Part shown: in pieces, positions 27,238 to 35,769 of the stretch
Layout: the number at the start of each line of letters is the position of its first letter
How positions within the stretch are numbered: the first letter of the stretch is position 1
Source of the DNA: Promethearchaeota archaeon Loki_b32
Lineage (GTDB): Archaea; Asgardarchaeota; Lokiarchaeia; Sigyniarchaeales; SOKP01
DNA: 64,000 nucleotides
Direction of reading: 5' to 3'
NCBI GenBank assembly: GCA_005223125.1
Contig: NJBH01000008.1
Coordinates: 1 to 64,000, forward strand
Notes under the pieces: model-generated
Databases searched by the model: none
Seen by the model: only the letters and a program-made list of their open reading frames with translations
Told to the model about the DNA's origin: nothing
Made by a program: the position numbers and the translations under genes

Positions 27238-28185
27238 ATGCCAGAAAAAGATTTTAAAGAAATATTAAGAAACGTAGAACAATTCAAAATCAGTAATAAT
27301 ACAGATATTATTGAATTGATCAATTCTTTAAAAAATACGGGATTTAATGCAAAAAGATTAGCAGTAGCATGTGAAATTTATAATGAAATGATAAACAATA
27401 AGGATTGTGTAAAATTCTTTGGATTGGCGGGAGCTCTTGTTCCAGTAGGATTACAAAGAATTATCCACGATTTTTTAAAGGAGGGTTTCATTGATGTTTT
27501 AGTAACTACAGGAGCTAATTTAACACATGATCTCGCAGAAGCTTTAGGATATCATCATCTACAAGGAAATATTGAGATTGATGATAAAGATTTACATAGT
27601 GAGGATATTAATAGGATTTATGACGTATTCATGCCAAATAAGGTATATGAGGGAATTGAAGATTTTATTTCAAAATTAGAAATATCAGATTATCAAATGC
27701 CCGTAAGTTCTTTTCTAAATTGTCTTGGAAATAGTCTTCCTCAAAATTCTCATTCCATTCTTAGAGTATGTGCTGAGAAAGAGATACCAATTTTCTGTCC
27801 TGCCTTTACTGATTCAGGCTTAGCAATGCAGCTTGGTTTTCATCACCAAAATTTGAACCTGAATCATTTTAAAGATATGTTAGAAATGATAAATTTAGCA
27901 TGGGATACTAAAAATGCAGGTATATGTATTGTAGGAGGAGGAGTTCCTAAAAATTTTATAATGCAATCATTACAATTTTGCCCAAATTCTGCGACTTATG
28001 CCATACAAATTACTATGGATCGCCCAGAACCCGGAGGATTAAGTGGAGCTAGCTTGAAAGAGGCAATTTCATGGGGTAAAATAAATGAAAGAGCAAAATA
28101 TTCTACGGTAATCTCTGATGCAACTATTGCTTTACCTTTAATTTTTTGGTATTTAAAGAAAATGCAAGAAAAAAAAAAAAATTAA
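27238..28185 (+). CDS. dys: Deoxyhypusine synthase
   Basis: A 315-residue enzyme of normal archaeal length. Seen are FFGLAGALVPVGLQRIIHDF, VLVTTGANLTHDLAEALG, PIFCPAFTDSGLAMQL, the NAD-binding GGGVPKNFI and SWGKI, which holds the catalytic lysine. It transfers the butylamine group of spermidine to a lysine of translation factor aIF5A. It sits in an apparent operon with the agmatinase-family gene and argS. A homospermidine-synthase-like activity is the main alternative in this family, but the motifs fit true deoxyhypusine synthase well. Confidence 0.92.
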   Translation: MPEKDFKEILRNVEQFKISNNTDIIELINSLKNTGFNAKRLAVACEIYNEMINNKDCVKFFGLAGALVPVGLQRIIHDFLKEGFIDVLVTTGANLTHDLAEALGYHHLQGNIEIDDKDLHSEDINRIYDVFMPNKVYEGIEDFISKLEISDYQMPVSSFLNCLGNSLPQNSHSILRVCAEKEIPIFCPAFTDSGLAMQLGFHHQNLNLNHFKDMLEMINLAWDTKNAGICIVGGGVPKNFIMQSLQFCPNSATYAIQITMDRPEPGGLSGASLKEAISWGKINERAKYSTVISDATIALPLIFWYLKKMQEKKKN

Positions 28186-28213
28186 AAAAATTTTCATAAG
28201 GATCCTCAATTTT

Positions 28214-28675
28214 TTAAAATATTCTTTTTAATTTTTGGTCCACAGTTTCAGTATCAGTACCAAAAATTATATCAAGATGTTGCTTAAATTTTTTAAATTG
28301 AGAAACTTCTGATAAATTTTTTCCGGTATTTAATGATTTAAATTCTTTAGACATTTGTTTCAATAAAGGTCGAATAATTTTGCGAATATATTTTTCAACT
28401 CTTTTTTCTCTATCTAAAATAACGTACGATATTAAAAGTTCTGGTTCAAAACTGTCTTCAGAATTAATTTTATCTTCAGTAAATGCTATAAGAAATTTCT
28501 TACCTTCAAAATATTCAACCAGGTCTTTTGAAAACGTAGATTGAGCAAAATTCAAAATTGCAGTAAGTAATCCACTTCTTAAATCAGTATCAATTTTTCC
28601 TTTTGTAGACTTATGGTAACTCTTCTTTACCAATGTAAATCCTCTGAATAATAAGCCAGCTTCTCGAACAACCAT
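28214..28675 (-). CDS. Longin/roadblock-like small protein
   Basis: A 153-residue protein, paralogous by eye to 4791-5249: an N-terminal strand (GLLFRGFTLV), a long helix (LRSGLLTAILNFAQSTFSKD), two strands (KKFLIAFTEDK, ELLISYVILDREK), helices and a similar C-terminus FKKFKQHLDIIFG. The order of elements suggests a longin or roadblock-type fold. It is convergent with dys and transcribed alone. GTPase-regulatory function is inference from fold and organism. Confidence 0.65.
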   Translation of the reverse strand: MVVREAGLLFRGFTLVKKSYHKSTKGKIDTDLRSGLLTAILNFAQSTFSKDLVEYFEGKKFLIAFTEDKINSEDSFEPELLISYVILDREKRVEKYIRKIIRPLLKQMSKEFKSLNTGKNLSEVSQFKKFKQHLDIIFGTDTETVDQKLKRIF

Positions 28676-28850
28676 TATAAAGAATTTAACATAAAATTTT
28701 GAGATTTTGAGTATAATCTTCTAAAAATGCATCTAGTATTATATTTTAAATATACCAATTTTTAATAATAAATCCTTTGATTCTCTTACAAGTTTATTTT
28801 AATTTCGGATATTTAATTAAAAATATTATTTATCCAATATTTCTAAAGGT

Positions 28851-30038
28851 ATGATTCCCAAAGAAAAAATTAAATTATGCGCTGAAAATATTACGAAAAG
28901 TGTAAACATAAAAAAAGAAGGCGAATTTATTCTTATAAAAGGTGCTATCTACTCTCAAGAGCTCTTAGAGGAAATAGGTTTAAGTGTTCTTAGAAAGGGA
29001 GGAGTTCCACATATTACCTCCGTAAGTGATTATTATGAGGAGTCAATGTGGCAAGATGATCAAATTAAAGTGAAAACCTTACAAGAACCCCCTTTACATT
29101 ATCTAGAAATGATTAAAAAAATCGACGCTTACATAGTAATTGAGTACCCCGAAGATCCTTTAATTCGTAATAAAGCACCAGAAGAAAAACTTAAAGCTTA
29201 TCAAAAATCAGTTGCTCCCATACGAGAAATATTATATGGGTTCAAGAAAGAGTATGCCCCTGGAAAAAAATGGTGTTATGCTGCTTGGCCATCAAAGAAA
29301 GCAGCAGATTTCTATAATATTAATTATGATTTATTTGAAAAATTCATTGTTGATGGTATGAGCATTCCATCAGAAGAATTAACTAATATTACTAAGAATT
29401 TAGGAAAGTTTTTCGAAAATGCTAAAAAAGTATACGTGAAAGATAGTATTGGTACAGATTTTTGGGTTTCAATAGAAAATCGAGCTAAATTTCTTGATGA
29501 TGGATTACTTTCTGAAGAACAAATTGCGTTAGGAGACTTAGGATGTAATTTACCTGCTGGTGAGGTGTATTTTCCTCCGAATGAAAAACAAGGCGAAGGC
29601 AAGATTTTTTGTCCAATAACAGTTGAGAGATATTCGAATAAAATCTTGAAAAATATAGAACTTAGTTTTCAGGATGGTAAATTATTGATGGATAAGGTAT
29701 CGGCTGATAATGATTTAGATATCTTAATCGAGGCTTTTAAACAAAGTGAAAAAATAGATAGAGAAAATAATGTACCAGAATTAAGAACTTATAACGTTTG
29801 TGAACTAGGTATTGGGTGTAATCCTTTAATAACTAAATCAATTGGATACATTCTTACAGATGAAAAAATTAATGGAAGTGTTCACCTTGCCTTTGGATTT
29901 AATATATCTTTTGGAGGAACCTCAACATCTCAAATGCATTGGGATTTTGTTACTGAACCAAAGGCTAACATAACAGTAGAATATATGGATGGCACTAAAA
30001 AAGAGATAATGGAGAATGGAAAATTAATTGATGAATAA
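28851..30038 (+). CDS. M29 family aminopeptidase (thermophilic metalloprotease family)
   Basis: A 395-residue protein with the features of the AmpS/AmpT/PepS family (M29, PF02073): an N-terminal domain with EGEFILIKGAIYSQELLEEI, then the metal-site region of the C-terminal half, CELGIGCNP, GSVHLAFGFNISFGGTSTSQ and MHWDFV, which provide Glu, His and Asp ligands. It removes N-terminal residues from peptides in the cytosol. The gene is convergent with pncC (6-base gap). Family assignment is strong; peptide preference is unknown. Confidence 0.88.
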   Translation: MIPKEKIKLCAENITKSVNIKKEGEFILIKGAIYSQELLEEIGLSVLRKGGVPHITSVSDYYEESMWQDDQIKVKTLQEPPLHYLEMIKKIDAYIVIEYPEDPLIRNKAPEEKLKAYQKSVAPIREILYGFKKEYAPGKKWCYAAWPSKKAADFYNINYDLFEKFIVDGMSIPSEELTNITKNLGKFFENAKKVYVKDSIGTDFWVSIENRAKFLDDGLLSEEQIALGDLGCNLPAGEVYFPPNEKQGEGKIFCPITVERYSNKILKNIELSFQDGKLLMDKVSADNDLDILIEAFKQSEKIDRENNVPELRTYNVCELGIGCNPLITKSIGYILTDEKINGSVHLAFGFNISFGGTSTSQMHWDFVTEPKANITVEYMDGTKKEIMENGKLIDE

Positions 30039-30044
30039 CTAGCA

Positions 30045-30545
30045 TTATTTTCTTACTTTATGATTTCTGTCTGAAAAAAATTCTTCTAGAAATTGAATAA
30101 TTTTATCTAAAACTCTTTTTTTAAATGTAATACGATCTGTTTTAAAATTGTATTCGAGAATAGAGGTCTCCTTTTCAGTTGAGATGCATATGAATACAAG
30201 TCCTACTGGTTTTTCTGGCGTCCCTCCAGTTGGACCAGCAATACCGCTAATTGCAATTCCTATATCAACATTAGAAAGAACTCTTATATTGCTAGCTAGT
30301 TCTTTAACAACATTTTCTGATACTGCACCAAATTTCTCAATAGTTATCGGATCTACATTTAGTAGATCTATTTTTGCTTGATTGCTATAACAAACAATTC
30401 CTCTTTCGAAGACTTTTGATGCTCCAGAAATATTAGTAAACATATGCGATATAAAACCACCTGTACAGCTTTCAGCAATAGAAATCTTTAAATTTTGCTC
30501 AGAAAAATCCTTAATTAGTTTTTCTATTCTTTTTAAAATATCCAT
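30045..30545 (-). CDS. pncC: CinA C-terminal domain protein (nicotinamide-nucleotide amidase)
   Basis: A 166-residue stand-alone CinA C-terminal domain. Conserved segments: KISIAESCTGGFISHMFTNI, SKVFERGIVCYSNQAKIDLL, FGAVSENVVKELA and ISGIAGPTGGTPEKPVGLV. The enzyme deamidates nicotinamide mononucleotide for NAD recycling. AAGGT precedes the ATG. It is 8 bases downstream of the zinc-ribbon membrane protein gene and probably co-transcribed with it. The N-terminal molybdopterin-like domain of full CinA is absent, as usual for this short form. Confidence 0.93.
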   Translation of the reverse strand: MDILKRIEKLIKDFSEQNLKISIAESCTGGFISHMFTNISGASKVFERGIVCYSNQAKIDLLNVDPITIEKFGAVSENVVKELASNIRVLSNVDIGIAISGIAGPTGGTPEKPVGLVFICISTEKETSILEYNFKTDRITFKKRVLDKIIQFLEEFFSDRNHKVRK

Positions 30546-30553
30546 GATTTCAA

Positions 30554-31000
30554 TTACCTTTGAATTTCAAATTTTTTCCCACATGATCCACAAAATACTG
30601 CTCCCTCATTTAAAGTATTACCGCAATGGGGACAATGCCATTTTATTGTAGATTTTTCAGATGGAGCTAATTCTTTATAAATTTCTGGTTCTTTATCTCC
30701 AAATGGTTTATATTCTAAGTTCTTTTCGATAGTTTTTTTAAAACATCTAGGGCAACATTGCTTTTTCTGTAATCCAAAATAGAGAAGATATGGATTAATT
30801 ATCATAAAACCCCACATGAAATAGATAAAAAGAAAAATCTCTGAATAAATTGAGAAAGATATGATTGTGATTACCGTGAATGCAGCCATCATTATTATAG
30901 CGAAAATTCCAAATATTTTAATATTGAATTTAGGTCTTGAGGGATACACATTCATTTTGCAGTTTTTACAAAAATTCATATCATTTGGATCTTGAACCAT
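30554..31000 (-). CDS. Membrane protein with N- and C-terminal zinc-binding motifs
   Basis: A 148-residue protein. An N-terminal NFCKNCKMNV pair is followed by two transmembrane segments (IFGIFAIIMMAAFTVITIIS and IFLFIYFMWGFMIINPYLLY), a CCPRC motif, and a C-terminal zinc ribbon WHCPHCGNTLNEGAVFCGSC. All Cys clusters can lie on the cytosolic side with a two-helix hairpin. Start chosen at ATG 31000; a TTG lies three codons upstream. Probably co-transcribed with pncC; function unknown. Confidence 0.78.
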   Translation of the reverse strand: MVQDPNDMNFCKNCKMNVYPSRPKFNIKIFGIFAIIMMAAFTVITIISFSIYSEIFLFIYFMWGFMIINPYLLYFGLQKKQCCPRCFKKTIEKNLEYKPFGDKEPEIYKELAPSEKSTIKWHCPHCGNTLNEGAVFCGSCGKKFEIQR

Positions 31001-31150
31001 ATTTATCAATGTAAATATTTAATACCGGATGTTATTATTAATATAAAATAATAATAAATAAAAACAAATAAAAAAAATAATATTGTATACTTTTGATAAA
31101 TAATACATCAATAACAGAATTTAACAAATAAATTTGATAGAGTGATTTAA

Positions 31151-31690
31151 ATGGGAAAAAAAGACGCGGCTAAAGGGTTCGTATTTAAAATAACAGTAAT
31201 AGGGAATGGAGCTGTTGGGAAGACCTCCTTAATCAAAAAATATACTCAAGGTAGTTTTCAAAAGGATTATATTAAAACATTAGGAGCCCAATTTTCAAAA
31301 TACGATGAAGAAATTGAGGGAGATAATTGTAAGTTGTTTTTTTGGGACATTGCAGGACAAGATGAGTTTAATTTTATGCGGCCTACTTTTTATAAAGGTA
31401 GCAAGGCTGCAATCATAGTATTCTCACATACTGATGAAGATAGTTTTAAGACTATATTAGATTGGCATGAAGATATTAAAAAGTATACTGGAGAACTCCC
31501 TATTGTTTTGTTTGGGAATAAAACCGATTTAGTTGATGAAAAAGATTTAGATGATGAGAAAATAAATGAAATTGTAGAAAATAGAAATTTTCTTGGCTAT
31601 TATAAAACATCAGCAAAAACAGGACAAGGAGTTTTCGAAGCATTTCAGGCAATTATTAAAGAATTATACAACAAATTTAAAGAAGAATAG
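31151..31690 (+). CDS. Ras-like small GTPase
   Basis: A 179-residue GTPase with canonical motifs: G1 GNGAVGKTS, effector-region threonine in YIKTLGAQF, G3 WDIAGQDEF with the catalytic Gln, G4 GNKTDL and G5 KTSAKTG. It resembles Rab/Ras-type proteins but has no C-terminal cysteine, so membrane attachment by prenylation is not expected. The thioredoxin-like gene starts 3 bases after its stop, then a V4R-domain gene and another GTPase follow, forming a cluster. Confidence 0.95.
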   Translation: MGKKDAAKGFVFKITVIGNGAVGKTSLIKKYTQGSFQKDYIKTLGAQFSKYDEEIEGDNCKLFFWDIAGQDEFNFMRPTFYKGSKAAIIVFSHTDEDSFKTILDWHEDIKKYTGELPIVLFGNKTDLVDEKDLDDEKINEIVENRNFLGYYKTSAKTGQGVFEAFQAIIKELYNKFKEE

Positions 31691-31693
31691 AAA

Positions 31694-31993
31694 ATGTATG
31701 ATGATATCAATCAAGGATATCCAAAAATTTTATATTTCTCTTCAAATCATTGTGCGCCATGCAAACCAGTTGAAGAAATGTTAAAAAAAATAAATATTTC
31801 TTTGTTTGGAAAGAAATTAAGAATTGAAAAAATATCAATTGACTTAGAAGAAAATCGACAATTTACTCTAGAACATCGTGTCACTTCAGTTCCCACATTA
31901 ATTATAGCAGATAAAAGACTATCAGTAAATATAGAGGAAGAAGAAATTATAGATGCGATTCTTTATGCGTTTATATCTTCAGTTAAAATATAA
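31694..31993 (+). CDS. Thioredoxin-like protein
   Basis: A 99-residue thioredoxin-fold protein with the redox motif CAPC in ILYFSSNHCAPCKPVEEML and the cis-proline segment HRVTSVPTLII. The active-site context SNHCAPC matches the WCGPC region of thioredoxin with Trp and Gly replaced. It likely performs cytosolic dithiol-disulfide exchange. It is directly downstream of a small GTPase gene (3-base gap), an unusual pairing that may mean redox control or only co-expression. Confidence 0.88.
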   Translation: MYDDINQGYPKILYFSSNHCAPCKPVEEMLKKINISLFGKKLRIEKISIDLEENRQFTLEHRVTSVPTLIIADKRLSVNIEEEEIIDAILYAFISSVKI

Positions 31994-32046
31994 TTATTAA
32001 GTAAAGATAAAAAAAAAGATAAAAAAACAAAAATAAGTGAAATTTA

Positions 32047-32526
32047 ATGGATAGGCAATTACTCTCTAAAATTCTCGCCCAGATGAGAAGAAATTTAAAG
32101 GAAGGTAAAGATATTGGAGATATGAAAGTTGGCGCTCTATTAGCTTTAGGTCACCAACTAGAAGCAATTTTTTACTATTTAGGCCATGAGTTAGGATCTA
32201 CCTTAAAAGTAAAGCCAGTTAAAGATATATCTCAAGTTCCAGATGAACTAAAACGAATTATTGCTGAATTCAATCTTGGATCAGCTGAGATAACTGAAAG
32301 TACAGAAGAAATAATACAACTTAAACTTAAAGATCATTCTTCTATAAAAGATTTAATTAAAAAAGGAATTAAAACATCAGGAAGCTTTTGTTCATTTGAA
32401 GCAGGACTATTGGCAGGTGTACTTGAAAAATTGAGTGATCGTCATTGCTTTGCTCAAGAACTCGGATGTAGTTTACAAACAGGGCAGAATTACTGCGAAT
32501 TTATGCTCGTATTCCAAAAAGATTAA
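32047..32526 (+). CDS. V4R (4-vinyl reductase) domain protein, TRAPP Bet3-related
   Basis: A 159-residue single-domain protein. The pattern LGHQLEAIFYYLGHELGSTL, then IIQLKLKDHSS, SGSFCSFEAGLLAGVLEKL and FAQELGCSLQTGQNYCEFML matches the V4R fold, with the conserved Cys, (F/Y)E-x-G and C-terminal E-x-x-C...G-x-x-C-x-F. V4R domains bind small hydrophobic ligands and are homologous to Bet3 of the TRAPP complex, a Rab exchange factor. Its place between two small GTPase genes makes a regulatory link plausible but unproven. Confidence 0.8.
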   Translation: MDRQLLSKILAQMRRNLKEGKDIGDMKVGALLALGHQLEAIFYYLGHELGSTLKVKPVKDISQVPDELKRIIAEFNLGSAEITESTEEIIQLKLKDHSSIKDLIKKGIKTSGSFCSFEAGLLAGVLEKLSDRHCFAQELGCSLQTGQNYCEFMLVFQKD

Positions 32527-32757
32527 TTACATTTATTATTTTTTGTTAATACTTTTTTTAGGAAAATTTTTTACTCTAATCAAAGTTTAATTTTTAATTA
32601 TAAAGTGTTATTAGAAAATTATTAATAAGTATAAATTATATTTTGAATATAAAAAAATTGTAAGTTTTTTATTACTATTTTTTATATTAAAAACTATTGA
32701 TTTAAATTTAATTTTAATTGCTTAATTGAACTGAATATTTAAAAAGGGTTTAATAGG

Positions 32758-33285
32758 ATGGAACCAAAGTATATTATTAAAATCTGCCTCCTTGGAGATG
32801 CCAATGTTGGGAAGACCTCACTAGTTTATAGATTTATTGAGAATAAATTTAGAGAAAATTATAAAAGTACGCTTGGTGTAAACCTTCTAAAGAAGGATAT
32901 GGATATAGCACAATATGGTGAAGTTTCTGCTCAAATCTGGGATCTTGGAGGACAAGAATCATTTAAATCTCTCAGGAAGTTATATTTAGAAGGAGCAAAT
33001 GGAGCATTATTGGTTTATGATATGACTAGCAAAAAGACTTTTGAAAAACTTGATGATTGGGTACAAGATTTCAAGGAAGCTAGAGTTGAAGCTCCAATAA
33101 TCTTAATAGGAAACAAATCTGATTTGAAAAAACAAATTAAGATAACTGAAAGTGATTCAAAAGAGTATGCAAATTCAAATAATTTAGGAATGATTATTAC
33201 TTCTGCTAAAACTGGTCAAAATGTTGAAGAAGCATTTATAGAATTGACGAAAAGAATCCTAGATCAGATTTCAGATAAGTCCTAA
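32758..33285 (+). CDS. Ras-like small GTPase
   Basis: A 175-residue GTPase: G1 GDANVGKTS, G2 region YKSTLGVNL, G3 WDLGGQESF, G4 GNKSDL, G5 TSAKTGQ. All key residues are intact, including the Gln after DxxGG. The C-terminus ISDKS has no prenylation cysteine. A TATA-like TATTTAAAAAG lies about 15-25 bases before the ATG and no ribosome-binding site is seen, so the mRNA may be nearly leaderless. It follows the V4R gene after 231 AT-rich bases that hold nothing else evident. Confidence 0.94.
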   Translation: MEPKYIIKICLLGDANVGKTSLVYRFIENKFRENYKSTLGVNLLKKDMDIAQYGEVSAQIWDLGGQESFKSLRKLYLEGANGALLVYDMTSKKTFEKLDDWVQDFKEARVEAPIILIGNKSDLKKQIKITESDSKEYANSNNLGMIITSAKTGQNVEEAFIELTKRILDQISDKS

Positions 33286-33401
33286 AAAAAAATAGGTAAA
33301 TTCTTTTCTTTCATTAATTTTTAAGAGTCAATTATTATCAACTGATTTTAATAACTATCAAAATTTGGGGATTTAAGCGTTATTCTTTTTTAAATCTACC
33401 A

Positions 33402-33413
33402 CCTTTATAAAGG
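33402..33413 (+). promoter_or_regulatory. Symmetric TATA-like element upstream of tbp
   Basis: CCTTTATAAAGG is a perfect 12-base palindrome centred on a TATA core, 95 bases before the tbp start codon. It could be the tbp TATA box with a long leader, or a symmetric site allowing TBP binding in both directions. A second A/T stretch (ATTTATTTAAATAAA) immediately follows and may be the true box. Confidence 0.35.
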
Positions 33414-33507
33414 AAGATTTATTTAAATAAAAATAACAAAAAAACGTAGTTATTAAGAATATTATAATTTTACAAATTTCAAATCATAATTATCACATAA
33501 TAAAATC

Positions 33508-34182
33508 ATGCCAGAAAAAGAATTTGATGACGAATTAGATGAACGGGATGAAGAGGAAGAAGAGGGGAAAGAAGGGGAATATGATTATGAAACAGATTTA
33601 GATTATAAAATTGAAAACGTAGTAGCAACAGTTGTAGTAGAGATAACAGAAAAAATTGATTTAAATATAATAGCAAGACGTCATGCAGAAGTTGAATATA
33701 ACCCCGAACGTTTTCCTGGTCTAGTAATGCGAATTGAAAAACCACGCGCTACAATATTGATATTTTCTACGGGAAAAATGGTAGTAACTGGTCTCAGACA
33801 TGCATCAGAAGCAGATCGAGTTGTTGATAAAGTAGTAAAAAATATTAAAAAGGCTGGAATAAAAGTCTCTAATCCCGAAATTACAATTCAAAATATTGTT
33901 GCCTCAGGTGATCTCCACACAAATATAGATCTTAATATGGCCGCCATCGTGATGGAATATGCTATGTATGAACCCGAAGTATTTCCTGGACTTATATATA
34001 GAATGCAAGAACCTAAGACAGTTTTCTTAATATTTAGTACAGGACGTATTGTTTGTACTGGAGCTAAAAGAAAAGAAATTGTACGAGAGGCTGTCTTAAA
34101 TTTAAACAAGCAAGTTCGAGAGTTGGGTGTAGCCAAAAAAGATATGGCAGATTCAGATTACCAAGATATAACTTTTATCTAA
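33508..34182 (+). CDS. tbp: TATA-box binding protein
   Basis: A 224-residue TBP. Two direct repeats of the saddle domain are clear: IENVVATVVVEITEKIDLNI ... FPGLVMRIEKPRATILIFST GK, and IQNIVASGDLHTNIDL ... FPGLIYRMQEPKTVFLIFST GR. It binds promoter TATA boxes and recruits TFB and RNA polymerase. An unusual N-terminal extension of about 33 residues is very acidic (DELDERDEEEEEGKEGEYD); many archaeal TBPs instead carry a short acidic C-terminal tail. The ATG at 33508 is the only reasonable start, and the acidic stretch is in-frame and uninterrupted. Confidence 0.95.
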   Translation: MPEKEFDDELDERDEEEEEGKEGEYDYETDLDYKIENVVATVVVEITEKIDLNIIARRHAEVEYNPERFPGLVMRIEKPRATILIFSTGKMVVTGLRHASEADRVVDKVVKNIKKAGIKVSNPEITIQNIVASGDLHTNIDLNMAAIVMEYAMYEPEVFPGLIYRMQEPKTVFLIFSTGRIVCTGAKRKEIVREAVLNLNKQVRELGVAKKDMADSDYQDITFI

Positions 34183-34252
34183 ACTAATTCTTATCTTTTT
34201 ATATTTTGTCAATCACTTAGCCTTAAAAGAAAAGAATCTTTGAAAAATAGTT

Positions 34253-34591
34253 TTAAATTGTTCTCTTCTCGTTTATTGCATCAATAGAATTAATATATTC
34301 CTTATATAACACATCTATTAATTGGTATTCTTTAGCTTTGTTAAACGCTAATAGAAACAATTGATTGAGGGTTATAGTGTTATTTATTTCATAGATATCA
34401 TCACTTAGGCCTATTTTATCACTATGTTGATCAAGAAAATTGCATAAGATATATCGATTTTCATTTCTCAAGTTGATTTTATTCAATGCACCAAACATTC
34501 TTAGAATTAATGGCGTTTGAAATCTAATTTTATTATGATGCAATGATTGAAACATCCTTAAATATTTATTTCGTTTTAAGGAAACCGACAT
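34253..34591 (-). CDS. Small protein of unknown function
   Basis: A 112-residue protein, basic at the N-terminus (SLKRNKYLRMFQSLHHNK) and helical throughout, with LTLNQLFLLAFNKAKEYQLI-like helices in its C-terminal half. No motif is recognised. The frame fits the space between tbp and the acylphosphatase gene, and its composition is protein-like, but support is moderate. Confidence 0.5.
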   Translation of the reverse strand: MSVSLKRNKYLRMFQSLHHNKIRFQTPLILRMFGALNKINLRNENRYILCNFLDQHSDKIGLSDDIYEINNTITLNQLFLLAFNKAKEYQLIDVLYKEYINSIDAINEKRTI

Positions 34592-34646
34592 AAATATAGA
34601 ATTTAATCAATCATTATTCAAAGAAAGTGTTACTGAGGTATTACAC

Positions 34647-34931
34647 TTAGTATTCAAACATGTAATCAAATCCTTTAAATTTATATGTGGGTTGTGTAAA
34701 TTCATGTTCAACCTTTTCAACCTGAGCATGCTTAGGTCCATGTTTAGAAAAGCCTAAAAGTTCTAGTAATTTATCTTGAGATCCTTCTGCCTCGATGTAA
34801 ACAGATCCATCGGGCATATTCTTAACATATCCTGTTAAACCTAATCTTCTCGCAACTTTTCGTGTAGTATAGCGAAAAAAAACTCCTTGTACGATTCCAT
34901 AAACTTTAATTTTTATGTTAGCGTCTTTCAT
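34647..34931 (-). CDS. acyP: Acylphosphatase
   Basis: A 94-residue enzyme of normal length. The phosphate-binding loop with catalytic arginine is VYGIVQGVFFRYTTRK and the catalytic asparagine lies in GYVKNMPDGSVYIEAEG. It hydrolyses acyl phosphates such as acetyl phosphate or carbamoyl phosphate in the cytosol. Its ATG overlaps the stop of the upstream longin-like gene (4 bases), so they are translationally coupled. Confidence 0.95.
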   Translation of the reverse strand: MKDANIKIKVYGIVQGVFFRYTTRKVARRLGLTGYVKNMPDGSVYIEAEGSQDKLLELLGFSKHGPKHAQVEKVEHEFTQPTYKFKGFDYMFEY

Positions 34932-35563
34932 ACTCTCAAAAAATAAAAATCTTTCTTAGAGTCGTATCCAACAACTTCATTTCTTATAAGTGTTTCAAGT
35001 ACACTAAAAAACCATCGCTTACTTGTTTTTATTACTTTTTCAAAATCTTCGATGGTTGCAGTATCTTTTATCGCTAATAAGAATAAGAATTTACTTTTCA
35101 CTGATAGATGATTTGATTTAGTTATAAAATCGAATTTTACTTCAAAATCATATTCTCTTGTCTTTAAATATACCACTTCGTTACTCAATTTTGTTATAAC
35201 TTGTTCTGTTGTTCGGAAAGCATCGAGACTGATATGAAACATGGCTTCTAAATTTTCTTTTAGTTTCTCTTCATCTGATAATTTATCAATTTCTTTATTA
35301 AATTTTTCAAGAATTTCTAAATAATCATTACCATCATCAAATCTGTTTAAACCTAAAACAATTATTATTTCTTTATTTTCGTTATAATAAGAAACCGAGT
35401 TCCAATTTTTTTCTTTTGTAATAATATAAGATTCGGTAAAATTATGTGATATTGTAATTTGTTGAACTACTGGATTTGGGATTTCCAGATCTTCCGGGTA
35501 TTTTAAATAAATCATACCTCCTTCAACCTCATCCCAACGAATTAAAAAAATCCCATTTGGCAT
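34928..35563 (-). CDS. Unknown protein, longin-like N-terminus and winged-helix-like C-terminus
   Basis: A 211-residue protein. The N-terminal about 110 residues (GIFLIRWDEVEGGMIYLKYP, then strands SYIITKEKNWNSVSYYNE and IIIVLGLNRF, then a helix) resemble a longin/roadblock-type arrangement. The C-terminal 55 residues (KSKFLFLLAIKDTATIEDFE ... FSVLETLIRNEVVGYDSKKD) look like a small winged helix. Translationally coupled to acyP. I know no specific function; a sensor or regulator is plausible. Confidence 0.7.
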   Translation of the reverse strand: MPNGIFLIRWDEVEGGMIYLKYPEDLEIPNPVVQQITISHNFTESYIITKEKNWNSVSYYNENKEIIIVLGLNRFDDGNDYLEILEKFNKEIDKLSDEEKLKENLEAMFHISLDAFRTTEQVITKLSNEVVYLKTREYDFEVKFDFITKSNHLSVKSKFLFLLAIKDTATIEDFEKVIKTSKRWFFSVLETLIRNEVVGYDSKKDFYFLRV

Positions 35564-35617
35564 TGGATCTAAATCAGTATCTAATTTGAATCTTAATAAT
35601 AAAATAACTGTTAATTA

Positions 35618-35704
35618 TTAAAAATTTAATTCTTCTTTACTTAATTGATCAATTATGATATCGTAATATATATATTTGACCGCAAGCTGATAAATTTCAA
35701 CCAT
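35618..35704 (-). CDS. Possible 28-residue small protein
   Basis: A short frame from ATG 35704 to a stop at 35618 reads MVEIYQLAVKYIYYDIIIDQ and ends LSKEELNF. Its residue mix looks protein-like, including Cys-free amphipathic helix character, and it precedes the 34928-35563 gene on the same strand by 54 bases. No ribosome-binding site is seen. It may be a chance frame. Confidence 0.25.
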   Translation of the reverse strand: MVEIYQLAVKYIYYDIIIDQLSKEELNF

Positions 35705-35769
35705 ATTTACAGAGATTTAACTAAAAAAATAAATAATACAATATTGATCTATCACATAGAGGATTTGAT

